A DNA stretch of 34,209 nt, from positions 1 to 34,209 of the forward strand of contig JAIYDN010000028.1 of the NCBI GenBank assembly GCA_027487485.1, read 5' to 3'. The notes under the pieces are model-generated. The model saw only the letters and a list, made by a program, of their open reading frames with translations, had not been told where the DNA came from and did no database searches. Source of the stretch: Planctomycetaceae bacterium. Its GTDB lineage: Bacteria > Planctomycetota > Planctomycetia > Pirellulales > Pirellulaceae. Below, in pieces: positions 33,001 through 34,209 of this stretch (position 1 is the stretch's first letter; each line of letters begins with the position of its first letter). The translations under genes were made by a program, and so were the position numbers.

Positions 33001-34209
33001 CGGGGGTGATGGTAATGATATCATCAATATCACGGGGGTTGGAGATGACGGAAGCGCTTTCGGAGGTGCTGGCAACGACATCATGACCCAGCGAGGTGGT
33101 TCCCTTTTTCAATTCCAGGGTGGGGACGGCGATGACCAGATGTATGTCTTGGGCGCAGGATCGACCGGTGGAATCGATGGCGGATCGGGCAATGACTTGA
33201 TCGATGCTTCCCAAGAGTGGAATGACAACTTCTTCATCGGCGGAGCCGGGAATGACACTCTCATCGGCGGCATTGGCACGAACGACGTTGCATTCTATAG
33301 CGGTAACTGGAATGACTACACCATCACGTATAACGCGAGTACTTCGACTTACACCCTTGTGGACCGTCGCAACGGTTCACCGGACGGTACCGATACCGTC
33401 ACGGGCGTGGAAGTCTTTCAGTTCGCCGATCAAACGATCATTGTTTCGAATACAAGCGATCTGTTGAACGATGCACCGACGGCGTTGTCCGACACGGCAT
33501 CCGCAGTAGAAGCGGGGGGCATTGCCAATGCAAACGCAGGAACGAACCCGACAGGCAATGTTCTCGTGAATGATTCGGATATTGATATCGGTGATACCAT
33601 GTCGGTAACCGCGATAGCCGCAGGCACATCACCCACAGCAACACAAAACGCTGGGCAAAACGTCGCGGGTTCCTATGGTTCCATCGTTATCGCAGCGGAC
33701 GGATCTTATACGTATTCAGTCGATAACAACAACGCAGCGGTGCAGGCACTTCGAACAACCTCCAATACGCTCACCGACGTATTCACCTACACGATTGCCG
33801 ATGCAAGCGCAGCTACTTCATCTGCTCAAATCAGCGTGACCATTCAAGGTGCCAACGACGCTCCCGTAGCAGTGACCGACACCGCAATCGCGGTCGAAGC
33901 GGGTGGCACCACGAACGGCACCGCAGGTACGAACCCAAGCGGCAACGTTCTGACCAACGACACCGACGTCGATGCTGGTGATACCAAGACAGTTTCGGGC
34001 GTCGCAACCGGAGTTCAGTCCTCCTCGACGGGCTCCGTAGCCTCTTTGGTTAACGGCCTTTATGGCTCCATCAATATAGCTGCCGACGGAACTTACACCT
34101 ACACCGTCAACAATAGCAACGCTGCCGTGCAAGCGTTAGCGTCCAATGCGGATACACTCCAAGATATCTTTACCTACACGGTGACGGATTCCGGTGGATT
34201 GACTAGTAC
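1..34209 (+). CDS. Giant multidomain surface/adhesin-like protein, internal fragment (open at both ends)
   Basis: One reading frame (codons starting at base 2) is open across the whole window, 11,402 codons without a stop. Conserved modules in this same frame run from DUF4347 at the left to VCBS repeats at the right edge, so there is no frameshift. No start is visible: the first in-frame ATG is at 803, inside DUF4347, so the true start lies upstream. The order is tandem repeats, DUF4347, beta-helix, RTX blocks with jelly-roll and LamG modules, BspA-like repeats, then a long cadherin/VCBS chain carrying C-type lectin-like, LamG, L-type lectin and jelly-roll modules. Composition is rich in Thr, Ser, Asn, Gly, Ala and Val and very poor in Cys (four found by eye). 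Families of this kind are exported and calcium-stabilised, and usually act in adhesion or carbohydrate binding. Function and surface location are inferred. The secretion signal and anchor lie outside the window. Confidence 0.95.
2..50 (+). repeat. G+C-rich palindromic (REP-like) repeat, translated in frame
   Basis: A perfect hairpin has arms CCCCTCTCCC (16-25) and GGGAGAGGGG (29-38) around a 3-base loop, followed by a GGGGGTGAGGG tail. The same unit recurs at 1153-1200 in the same orientation and the same codon phase. Both copies encode the peptide DSSLPSPxGRGAGGEG. The rest of this copy may lie left of the window. Such repeats are usually intergenic; this one is coding. Confidence 0.8.
86..601 (+). 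repeat. Tandem repeat, four full units and one partial (37-44 residues each)
   Basis: Units start at 86 (132 bases), 218, 329 and 440 (111 bases each) and 551 (partial, runs into DUF4347). The consensus begins SLSVDAGSEQLGQLFDTVPA and ends LQSPVSADSTLSDNNQA. Units 2 and 3 are almost identical in DNA; the first unit carries 7 extra residues. Each of the last four copies contains a palindrome with 9-base arms GAACAGTTG / CAACTGTTC around GGA (242-262, 353-373, 464-484, 575-595). All unit lengths are multiples of three, so copy-number change keeps the frame. It is probably a spacer ahead of DUF4347; its function is unknown. Confidence 0.92.
602..1057 (+). other. DUF4347 domain
   Basis: Residues 201-352 of the fragment. 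It begins EIAFVQSGLYDSEALIADLE and shows the family's characteristic motifs: ISHGTDG around 782-802, LIYGCDVAAG at 905-934, ADVAAS at about 980-1000 and GGDWDLE at 1025-1045. About 152 residues is the normal full length. In other giant bacterial proteins this domain sits near the N-terminus, before cadherin/VCBS/RTX arrays, as here. Its biochemical role is not established. The His of SHG (788-790) and the Cys of YGCD (917-919) are 43 residues apart, a layout that recalls clan CD (caspase/CHAT) His-Cys dyads; that link is inference. Confidence 0.92.
1062..1201 (+). repeat. Inverted pair of G+C-rich REP-like palindromes inside the gene
   Basis: The outer arms 1063-1082 and 1182-1201 are perfect 20-base reverse complements. 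Each half also folds on itself: 1077-1102 (CCCCTC-T-CCCCC-AA-GGGGG-C-GAGGGG) and 1165-1187 (one mismatch). The right half matches the copy at 2-50. The block lies between the end of DUF4347 and the beta-helix and is read through as a low-complexity peptide containing PSPPAPLPQGGEGSEA and DSSLPSPTGRGAGGEG. It resembles a palindromic element inserted at a domain boundary, tolerated because it has no stop in this phase. Confidence 0.85.
1262..3205 (+). other. Right-handed parallel beta-helix domain 1
   Basis: Residues 421-1068. It opens with TNTNDSGAGSFRQAILDANA, the N-terminal cap style of CSLREA-type beta-helix proteins but without the Cys. Then come repeated coils with the motifs (R/G)N(I/V)ISGN (for example 1943-1963), IQGN(Y/I)IG and TIGGT, spaced as in bacterial right-handed beta-helices. 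From about 2873 a beta-rich C-terminal cap follows, with NFPVISSA, FRIEFF, GEGPTYLGF, TATA and NTSEFAANV, typical of the end of these domains. Probable role: an elongated carbohydrate-binding or structural domain. No catalytic residues can be assigned by eye. Confidence 0.85.
3206..3310 (+). other. RTX-type calcium-binding segment, first half
   Basis: Short degenerate nonapeptide repeats (NFLTGTSSTETIGGLAGNDF) follow the beta-helix. The segment is cut by a jelly-roll module and resumes at 3788, so the two pieces look like one RTX block with an insertion. Confidence 0.65.
3311..3787 (+). other. DUF642-like jelly-roll module
   Basis: Begins NIASDGQFLNGSASGG and contains FGGWTVSQASIDLL, SIDMDGGSPGAISQTL, GNTYTVRFMMSANAG and EQSYTFTATGTSTVLQF. 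This order (wrapped strand with GW, then ID.DG, then Q.L.T..G..Y...F) matches DUF642-type galactose-binding-like beta-sandwiches. It is inserted within RTX repeats. Carbohydrate binding is inferred from the fold family. Confidence 0.65.
3788..3883 (+). other. RTX-type calcium-binding segment, second half
   Basis: Repeats NGTDNLIGNSGNDTLIGSGA followed by VDRLEGDDA. This is the continuation of the block interrupted at 3311, and the next jelly-roll module follows directly. Confidence 0.75.
3884..4339 (+). other. Jelly-roll module (NGSFE...GW type)
   Basis: Starts NLVYNGSFELG, then TGWTKI, STIAQTINTVAGTTYTFSFD, YTFSFTATSSSTTLQF and ends DIDLDNVRVYAS. This pattern, an N-terminal NGSFE strand and a C-terminal LDNVRV strand, defines a galactose-binding-like / CBM-like beta-sandwich that recurs along the protein. 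Ligand unknown. Confidence 0.65.
4340..4864 (+). other. RTX (hemolysin-type calcium-binding) block
   Basis: Canonical GGxGxDxx repeats, for example GGNDTLIGGAGNDSLYGGGG and GGAGDDTF, coordinate Ca2+ in a parallel beta-roll. They are followed by the usual companion elements: DTVTYANSTAGVTVNL, NVENVIGSAFADTLTGN, and a module with SGNRSNYSIT, SPDGTETVTGVETFRFAD. Confidence 0.92.
4889..5395 (+). other. Galactose-binding-like beta-sandwich module (variant)
   Basis: Starts PIVETFDNGSLTGWTGG and ends DEAWGVDNLVIREN. The GW near the start and the VDNL strand at the end match the jelly-roll pattern, but the interior (VSKTFSLSGNQTSVTISF, DAENFLVWLND) differs from the NGSFE modules, so it is a divergent relative or a separate family. 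It lies between an RTX block and the LamG module. Confidence 0.5.
5450..6061 (+). other. LamG / concanavalin A-like lectin domain 1
   Basis: Residues 1817-2020, about 204 residues, normal for bacterial LamG_3-type domains. Motifs in order: LVGYWRADGNLNDSVGTNNG, GQAFSFDGVDDYVQLG, FTVDAWVNP, SWTHVAMTFDNGTVLLYANG and the end signature FKGLIDDVGVYRRALSASEI. Members bind glycans or serve as beta-sandwich spacers, often with bound Ca2+. The ligand here is unknown. Confidence 0.93.
6122..6316 (+). other. RTX calcium-binding block
   Basis: Six or more consecutive nonapeptides, including VGNDTISTG, GDGNDTLEGGAGADVLTGG and GTGADTIDAGAGDDTVWAEG. The array is cut after DTVWAEGA by a jelly-roll module that starts NLIVNGSFE. 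Confidence 0.9.
6317..6757 (+). other. Jelly-roll module (NGSFE...GW type)
   Basis: NLIVNGSFESALSTGWTSSG, then VLMQNVSTVVGANYNLGFDF, VEYNFTALGNNSTIIF and DAALDNVRLF. It is embedded between RTX repeats on both sides and is another copy of the recurring beta-sandwich. Confidence 0.65.
6758..7288 (+). other. RTX calcium-binding block
   Basis: GGSGNDLIYGGGGDDWINGG and further units, then two copies of the companion segment (DTVSYFGSSAAVTVNL with NIENIVGSIHNDTITG; DTASYSLATSAVTVSL with GIENLIGSAFNDTLTGG), ending AGNDIIYGD. The next jelly-roll module interrupts directly after the repeat. Confidence 0.92.
7289..7720 (+). other. Jelly-roll module (NGSF...W type)
   Basis: NDLIVNGSFGAGGAGWSYPN, FEAWAS, NIELDVGGSLDSVYQDVTL, YTLAYAYVGRIGM, YQFTATATTTRIEF and LLDSIQLTL. 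The FE.W, ELD and VYQDV elements make it closest to the module at 21830. Its last residues run straight into the RTX repeat SSDMLFGGAGND. Confidence 0.6.
7721..8239 (+). other. RTX calcium-binding block
   Basis: FGGAGNDTIYGGAGNDTIEG and further repeats, companion segment ILSYAGSSAAVTIHL plus FRDLIGSAFADTLTGN, then GGGGNDTIDGGSGTDTVVF and SGNRSDYTVT, SPDGSDKVYATENFTF. It is the last of the left RTX cluster. Confidence 0.92.
8240..8575 (+). other. Cadherin-like / Ig-like beta-sandwich module
   Basis: VANNDSFSTIQSITTVINPG, ANDTSGISSTRTITG, NGTVLTLRTDGRLNVNAAYS, GPIQFDYLVSDGSTADQGTV. The pattern (N.D.....G......L...G......N...G...F.Y.V.DG......V.V.V) resembles VCBS-related tandem domains of large adhesins. 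It acts as a linker between the RTX cluster and the BspA-like block. Confidence 0.6.
8582..10714 (+). other. BspA-like (DUF285) surface-repeat domain
   Basis: Residues 2861-3571. The start GFVTTWDTTRNG with YIVYWGDGTSTV is the usual cap of this family. From about 8969 to 10549 some 21 repeats of 25-27 residues follow, consensus FNxxLSxWNTSxVTNMxxMF. The C-terminal cap YNATLIGWAAQAVQNN ... AAQTARNTL ... NWSISGDTL is also typical. Three repeats are 27 residues long with an NMxQMF core (two NMQQMF, one NMHQMF). A 381-base block of five repeats is duplicated (compare VNNFYLMF at about 9749 and 10130). The family (Bacteroides BspA, mycoplasma DUF285) is linked to adhesion; the role here is inferred. 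Confidence 0.92.
10727..11101 (+). other. VCBS repeat module 1 (short variant)
   Basis: TAAEAGGVSNATAGSNATGN, then FGSITIAADGSYTYTVNNSN, LTDVFTYT and ITVTIQGANDAP. It is 125 residues, four fewer than the other copies, because the acidic DVDAGD segment after NVLTNDT is replaced by GTSRV (about 10817-10843). A calcium site may be lost. It heads the first VCBS-LamG-cadherin super-module. Confidence 0.88.
11108..11764 (+). other. LamG / concanavalin A-like lectin domain 2
   Basis: AVAAYDFENGSGNSPSVVSG, SNAFSFGAWVRFDQTDVWGR, IFDFGT, GSWMHVAVTVNSSNVLTAYV, NG and FRGAMDDIAIFDRALTAGEV. The end signature is that of LamG_3-type modules. A close relative at 20459 has the same neighbours. Confidence 0.92.
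11774..12073 (+). other. Cadherin-like module 1
   Basis: 100 residues: SIAENSANGTNVFDARSSDV, DSGDGVTYSI, FAINATTGQVTVANSSQLNF, TVTVTDVNEAP. It shares the NVNEAP-type end (compare cadherin DxNDNxP) that recurs in this chain; such modules form Ca2+-stiffened rods. It pairs with the copy at 21143. Confidence 0.9.
12074..12709 (+). other. L-type (legume-like) lectin domain
   Basis: Core at about 12122-12700: NASLVSGTTYQLTPAANAQA, GAVWGAVNLAQDVTITSRMY, GADGMAFAFQN, FGISFDTFFNNQNNEINSDF, DGLWHDVVISWNASTKTLSY and GWFGFGAGTGGATNQQQVEI. The GADG(M)AFxxQ and I.FDT...N..E motifs, with their Asp and Asn residues, are the metal- and sugar-binding elements of L-type lectins. It is the only copy in the window and is flanked by cadherin-like modules. 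Confidence 0.88.
12710..12985 (+). other. Cadherin-like module 2
   Basis: 92 residues: SVAENSAANTVVGLAAAVDP, VTYALTDNAGGRFAINSSTG, ITVANGSRLDAEF, VANVNENP. Class A cadherin (GGRFAIN) linking the L-type lectin to the next jelly-roll module. Confidence 0.9.
13013..13492 (+). other. Jelly-roll module (NASFEQN...GW type)
   Basis: ISINNASFEQNPLSDGSF, GTPGWTMTGTGGDFNPST, GSNVAYLNNGTSMSQTL, YQLLVDIGSQLEF, FTVRLYAGSTVVGTY and VKVNLDNVRL. This subtype, with a G.NVA.LN.G segment and an internal LYAGS strand, recurs at 24875 and 31034. A carbohydrate-binding-like beta-sandwich is inferred. Confidence 0.65.
13493..13777 (+). other. Cadherin-like module 3
   Basis: 95 residues: SIAENSVNGAVVTTVTGLDR, LSYSLTNDAGGRFAINTSTG, ITVSNGSLLNFEAS, VTNVNEAP. 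Class A; opens the first CTLD super-module. Confidence 0.92.
13778..14245 (+). other. C-type lectin-like domain 1 (EPN motif)
   Basis: 156 residues: DSYYTRVATALTWEAAMDNA, GTLAIIDSATEQNYLFSL, NWIGASDKNADGVWRWYNGD, YANWTSAGEPNGGTGENYAH, WNDW and SWVEWTG. It has the CTLD landmarks WIG, EPN (14138-14146) and WND (14192-14200). EPN is the mannose-type selectivity motif in classical C-type lectins and WND supplies calcium ligands. No cysteine is present, so the usual disulfides are absent, as in several bacterial CTLDs. Confidence 0.9.
14270..14545 (+). other. Cadherin-like module 4
   Basis: 92 residues: VMENATAGTVVGSLAASDAD, YSIVGGSSLFEVVGSELRVK, SGATFNFES, VVNVNEAP. Class B cadherin, a subtype found only directly after CTLDs (also 16580, 19001, 23123). 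It is nearly identical to the copy at 16580. Confidence 0.92.
14546..15022 (+). other. Jelly-roll module (NGSFE...GW type)
   Basis: NLISNGSFETDTTGWTLSGS, VGQTYTVTFDMGAF, FQVQGASTLINENIVDAG, YRYTFVADSTTTTIRF and VDMMIDNVQAY. It matches the modules at 16853 and 23405, which sit in the same position of the repeated super-module. Confidence 0.68.
15023..15310 (+). other. Cadherin-like module 5
   Basis: 96 residues: SIAENSANGAVVGQVASLEP, LSDNAGGRFAINATTGQITV, SLLNLESAASH, LTNVNEAP. Class A; closes the first CTLD super-module and is close to the copy at 17321. Confidence 0.92.
15311..15808 (+). other. Jelly-roll module (NGSFE...GW type)
   Basis: NLVTNGSFETGTVQGVPPGW, GAVLSQSITTVIGTTYTLIF, LNVQALNGATALLNQTI and NDLDLDNVQVYANT. 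It stands between the first and second CTLD super-modules. Confidence 0.68.
15809..16090 (+). other. Cadherin-like module 6
   Basis: 94 residues: TIAENSSNGTTVATVTGSDL, LSYSLTDTAGGRFAIGSSTG, SLLNFETNTSH, VTNVNEAP. Class A; opens the second CTLD super-module. Confidence 0.92.
16091..16555 (+). other. C-type lectin-like domain 2 (EPN motif)
   Basis: 155 residues: DSYYTLVTTQLGWEAAMDNA, NIGASDLLQEGVWRWYNGDT, QSWNAGEPNNGGGTEDYAGL, WNDG and SIIEWTG. EPN is at 16445-16453 and WND at 16502-16510. EPNN...ED is the full mannose-type primary-site layout of classical CTLDs. It is Cys-free like the other copies. Confidence 0.9.
16580..16852 (+). other. Cadherin-like module 7
   Basis: 91 residues: VMENAAAGTVVGTLAAADAD, YSIVGGSSLFEVVGSELRVK, VVNVNEA. 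Class B, post-CTLD subtype; its DNA is almost the same as 14270-14545, which points to recent duplication or gene conversion. Confidence 0.92.
16853..17320 (+). other. Jelly-roll module (NGSFE...GW type)
   Basis: NLISNGSFETNTTGWTLTGN, GDSANTGVASSTLTTVIGQA, YTVTFDMGAYSAS, LVNESLVDAGSN and VDMALDNIQMYAV. Equivalent to the module at 14546 in the preceding super-module. Confidence 0.68.
17321..17611 (+). other. Cadherin-like module 8
   Basis: 97 residues: SVAENSANSTVVGQVTSTDP, LLDTAGGRFAINATTGQITV, SLLNLESAASH, LTNVNEAP. Class A; closes the second CTLD super-module. Confidence 0.92.
17612..18229 (+). other. LamG-like / concanavalin A-like domain 3
   Basis: NNFTLEIKATPRETITLPAQ, GMAVMADQGDGAWG, IGLAVGTNGVVVYQHSSSNF, PDSDIAVVFVNKTPTLFVNG and the end signature YFNGTLSDYRIWNSALDSTT. 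The start is less standard than in the other LamG copies, but the end is clearly LamG_3-type. It separates the second and third CTLD super-modules. Confidence 0.85.
18230..18511 (+). other. Cadherin-like module 9
   Basis: 94 residues: VVENASNGTVVGRARGYDPD, LTSDAGGRFAINNTTGEITV, SLLDFETATNH, LRNVNEGP. Class A; opens the third CTLD super-module. Confidence 0.92.
18512..18976 (+). other. C-type lectin-like domain 3 (QPD motif)
   Basis: 155 residues: DSYYSYVSTGMTWEAAMDNA, SWIGASDKLQEGVWRWYNGD, YANWTSGQPDNASGIENYAH, WNDN and SVVEWTG. Here the EPN position holds QPD (18866-18874), the galactose-type motif of classical C-type lectins; WND is at 18923-18931. This points to a different sugar preference from CTLD 1 and 2. 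Confidence 0.9.
19001..19279 (+). other. Cadherin-like module 10
   Basis: 93 residues: VMENAAANTVVGTLAATDPD, YTLVGGATSKFQISGTQLQV, KSGATFDFEATP, VVNVNEAP. Class B, post-CTLD subtype, more diverged than the two copies before it. Confidence 0.92.
19280..19780 (+). other. Jelly-roll module (NGSFE...GW type)
   Basis: NIVSNGSFETGSTGAVAPTG, GVLFQDLTTVAGQTYQLSFD, LRVQVLDGSTSLRTETIYDT and GDLDNVVVRAI. It has the variant C-terminal strand LDNVVVR. It occupies the jelly-roll slot of the third CTLD super-module. Confidence 0.68.
19781..20071 (+). other. Cadherin-like module 11
   Basis: 97 residues: SIAENSANSTVVGTINTQDV, LTNNAGGAYAINSTTGVVTV, SLLNFESTPTS, LTNVNEGP. Class A with GGAYAIN instead of GGRFAIN; closes the third CTLD super-module. 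Confidence 0.92.
20072..20458 (+). other. VCBS repeat module 2
   Basis: 129 residues: DTATATEAGGVSNGTAGTNP, TGNVLTNDTDVDAGDTKTVS, FGTINIAANGAYTYTVDNSN, TYTMRDTAGLTSTTQITVTI and GANDAP. Standard VCBS module (the family named from Vibrio, Colwellia, Bradyrhizobium and Shewanella) of large adhesins. The DVDAGD loop is likely calcium-binding. Confidence 0.93.
20459..21136 (+). other. LamG / concanavalin A-like lectin domain 4
   Basis: AVAAYDFENGSGNATSSVTD, QITVSSWVRFDASGFWQRVF, DFGSGSG, NSWVHVAATLTSSGAMELYV, NG and LRGAIDDFHVFDRVLTAGEI. Close relative of the domain at 11108, in the same VCBS-LamG-cadherin context. Confidence 0.92.
21143..21442 (+). other. Cadherin-like module 12
   Basis: 100 residues: AINENSANGTVVFKARARDV, DSGDSLTYSIVSGNTNSTFS, GATGQVTVANSSSLNFE, VANVNETP. 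Follows LamG 4 and matches module 1 (11774), including the SGNTNSTF segment. Confidence 0.92.
21443..21829 (+). other. VCBS repeat module 3
   Basis: 129 residues: DSATAVEAGGTANGTAGTNP, NVLTNDTDIDTADTRTVAGV, FGSINVAANGAYTYTVDNSN, TYTMRDTAGLTST and GANDAP. Exactly the same length as the other full copies. Confidence 0.93.
21830..22309 (+). other. Jelly-roll module (NGSFE...GW type, variant)
   Basis: NLITNGSFETNNGGSGVLAG, VAGWSPVGGEGFEIWKNNGP, SHLELDVFAGSATGIAQDVS, YVVSFDFACRGGG and GSHIDNVRLI. The FE.WK, LELDV and QDV elements resemble the module at 7289. It contains one of the few cysteines of the protein (codon 22112). Confidence 0.65.
22319..22612 (+). other. Cadherin-like module 13
   Basis: 98 residues: SVAENAANGTVVALAGARDA, YSLTNNASGRFAIDSTTGII, TVADGSQLNFEAATSH, VSNVNEGP. 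Class A; opens the fourth CTLD super-module. Confidence 0.92.
22613..23080 (+). other. C-type lectin-like domain 4 (degenerate sugar site)
   Basis: 156 residues: GKYYAAVSTFGNWEAAMDAA, MFWVGGSDMLVEGQWTWYQG, DTPTALFHQG, LHTLAGEDYGQYGWAGG, ALND and YIVQWDS. The fold landmarks remain, but EPN/QPD is missing and WND has become LND (23024-23032). The classical calcium/sugar site therefore looks lost or rebuilt. It is the most diverged of the four copies. Confidence 0.85.
23123..23404 (+). other. Cadherin-like module 14
   Basis: 94 residues: VATVQENAAANTLVGNLSRT, DVDAGDTATYTIVGGTGQAK, FSIVSGTELRVATGATFNFE, VGNVNEAP. Class B, post-CTLD subtype. Confidence 0.92.
23405..23869 (+). other. Jelly-roll module (NSSFE...GW type)
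   Basis: NLVSNSSFETDTTGWTLTGT, VATTTIATAVGQAYTLTFDA, NVQILGSSTLSNETIFDVGS and VDMVLDNVQVQAV. Equivalent to the modules at 14546 and 16853 in the other super-module copies. Confidence 0.68.
23870..24169 (+). other. Cadherin-like module 15
   Basis: 100 residues: TIAENSANNTVVGTAIGFDP, DAYSNDALRYSLANDAGGRF, LLTGQITVANGSLLDFD, LTNVNEGP. Class A; closes the fourth CTLD super-module. Confidence 0.92.
24170..24556 (+). other. VCBS repeat module 4
   Basis: 129 residues: DAATAVEAGGTANGTAGTNP, NVLTNDTDVDAGDTRTVSGV, FGSINIAANGAYTYTVDNTN and GANDTP. Opens the first VCBS-cadherin-jelly roll-cadherin-VCBS super-module. Confidence 0.93.
24557..24874 (+). other. Cadherin-like module 16
   Basis: 106 residues: TITSNGGGATASLTVNENQT, VVGNDVDAGTTLSYSIVGGA, HFAVNSSTGALTFIGNRDAE, VASVNEAP. 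Class C cadherin, which starts TITSNGG and always follows a VCBS module (also 27365 and 30716). Confidence 0.92.
24875..25399 (+). other. Jelly-roll module (NPGFE...GW type)
   Basis: TAISISNPGFESTVQTDGTS, MPGWTSS, GSNVAAISAGSAVAMYQVLG, YELIADVGNRQDVAGF, GEFRLYAGSTLLTS, PPEGGWATQRLEFDS and INIDNVQLWKTS. Paired with the copy at 31034; same subtype as 13013. Confidence 0.68.
25400..25687 (+). other. Cadherin-like module 17
   Basis: 96 residues: TVAENSTNGDVVTIITGVDP, LTNDAGGRFAINSSTGQVTV, SLLDFEANPSH, VNAVNETP. Class A; nearly identical in DNA to 31568-31855. Confidence 0.92.
25688..26074 (+). other. VCBS repeat module 5
   Basis: 129 residues: DTATAVEAGGVTNATAGTNP, NVLTNDTDPDAADTKTISGV, YGSINIAANGAYTYTVDNSN and GANDTP. 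Closes the first VCBS-flanked super-module. Confidence 0.93.
26075..26683 (+). other. Beta-sandwich (concanavalin A-like?) module, single copy
   Basis: TISDNFNDGVLDSSKWTANT, VVESSGVITLTQRGFLNT, GVRITGSAQF, GDFIRVITRGSGSPTNAFGN, TFSTGVWYNFEVVDTGTNLL and NLDDVAIATG. The opening DNFNDG.LDSSKW and the later strands resemble bacterial concanavalin A-like or DUF1349-like sandwiches that often bind glycans; I cannot assign a family. It holds one of the rare cysteines (codon 26645) and is unlike any other module in the window. Confidence 0.5.
26684..26977 (+). other. Cadherin-like module 18
   Basis: 98 residues: VNLAENTSNGTQVAKITPFD, LVNNAGGRFALNTSTGVITV, SLLDFETNTSH, LTNVNEAP. Class A. Confidence 0.92.
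26978..27364 (+). other. VCBS repeat module 6
   Basis: 129 residues: DTATAVEAGGTANGTAGTNP, NVLTNDTDVDAGDTRTVSGV, YGSITIGSNGAYTYSVDNSN, TYTMRDTAGLTSTMQVTVTI and GANDAP. Confidence 0.93.
27365..27676 (+). other. Cadherin-like module 19
   Basis: 104 residues: TITSNGGAATAAISINENVT, VVGNDVDAGSTMTYSIVGGA, TKFTINSSTGALSFNAAPDF, IIDVSN. Class C; its end is IDVSN rather than NVNEAP, and it runs into the second beta-helix. Confidence 0.9.
27677..30325 (+). other. Right-handed parallel beta-helix domain 2 (CSLREA-like cap)
   Basis: About 883 residues. The cap ILVVDTTADNNDASITNGIG ... GKVSLREAIIAANNTTGTDT is the CSLREA motif with Lys-Val in place of the Cys. About a dozen rungs follow with NTISGN, TIGGT, (R/G)N(V/I)ISGN, IQGNYVGT and GLNAAGNA motifs, two to three times as many as recognisable cap elements suggest for a short helix. 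It ends with a beta-rich cap (MDSPFINYGSLVGNNLTLNG, CRVEFFISDANN, RVYLGFLTTDANGNF, TATATDASGYTSEFG) homologous to the end of the helix at 1262. Cysteine codon at 30110. Probable structural or glycan-binding role. Confidence 0.88.
30326..30715 (+). other. VCBS repeat module 7
   Basis: 129 residues from 30329: DAATAVEAGGVSNGTVGTNP, NVVTNDTDPNSGDTKTVTGV, YGSINIAADGSYTYTVDNNN and GANDTP. The acidic loop reads DPNSGD. Opens the second VCBS-flanked super-module. Confidence 0.93.
30716..31033 (+). other. Cadherin-like module 20
   Basis: 106 residues: TITSNGGGANASLTVNENQT, VVGNDVDEGTTLAYSIVGGA, HFAVNSSTGALTFIGNRDAE, VASVNEAP. Class C; a close copy of 24557-24874 (roughly 90 percent DNA identity by eye). 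Confidence 0.92.
31034..31567 (+). other. Jelly-roll module (NPGFE...GW type)
   Basis: TAVTVTNPGFEANIVSDGTY, SGWSGSANG, VNIAYLNPNASINQTLSETL, YELTFDVGNRQDDVGF, GTIELFAGATLIGT, PPEGGWTTQRLEFDS and IDLDNVQLWKTT. Copy of 24875-25399, more diverged in its first half. Confidence 0.68.
31568..31855 (+). other. Cadherin-like module 21
   Basis: 96 residues: TIAENSSNGAIVTTITGVDP, LTNDAGGRFAINSSTGQVTV, TLLDFEANPSH, VNAVNEGP. Class A; long stretches are identical in DNA to 25400-25687. Confidence 0.92.
31856..32242 (+). other. VCBS repeat module 8
   Basis: 129 residues: DAATAVEAGGVANATAGTNP, NVLSNDTDVDAGDTKTVSGV, YGSINIAADGSYTYTVDNNN, TYTMRDAAGLTST and GANDAP. Confidence 0.93.
32243..32536 (+). other. 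Cadherin-like module 22
   Basis: 98 residues: TVAENSANSSVVGTVSTTDI, LIDDADGRFAINSSNGQVTV, SLLNFEAATSH, VQVTDMAEN. Class A with a degenerate end (TDMAEN); it is the last cadherin-like module before the right-hand RTX block. Confidence 0.9.
32537..33469 (+). other. RTX calcium-binding block (right-hand)
   Basis: GGAGNDNITGSNTNDFIIGG, AGNDMIDGGAGTDT, GGQGNDTLIGSGLVNLYGGD, GNDIINITG, GGAGNDIMTQ, GGDGDDQMYV, GGSGNDLIDAS and GGAGNDTLIGG. It contains two companion modules (SGNLSAYDVY with SPDGVDTLTSIETLQLAD, and SGNWNDYTIT with SPDGTDTVTGVEVFQFAD). Unlike the left cluster it has no inserted jelly-roll modules. Confidence 0.93.
33479..33865 (+). other. VCBS repeat module 9
   Basis: 129 residues: DTASAVEAGGIANANAGTNP, NVLVNDSDIDIGDTMSVTAI, YGSIVIAADGSYTYSVDNNN, TYTIADASAATSSAQISVTI and GANDAP. 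Diverged from the central copies but of the same length. Confidence 0.92.
33866..34207 (+). other. VCBS repeat module 10 (cut by window edge)
   Basis: DTAIAVEAGGTTNGTAGTNP, NVLTNDTDVDAGDTKTVSGV, YGSINIAADGTYTYTVNNSN and TYTVTDSGGLTS, where the window ends. The frame is still open, so the protein continues to the right. Confidence 0.92.

Noticed and set aside
32426-33214. Antisense open frame of 262 codons
   Set aside because: It lies opposite the clear RTX block and the end of a cadherin module; its stop-free state follows from the Asp/Gly-rich codons of the sense strand.
32537-33469. C-terminal RTX / type I secretion signal of the protein
   Set aside because: The frame continues with two more VCBS modules past this block to the window edge, so this is not the C-terminus; the export route cannot be judged here.
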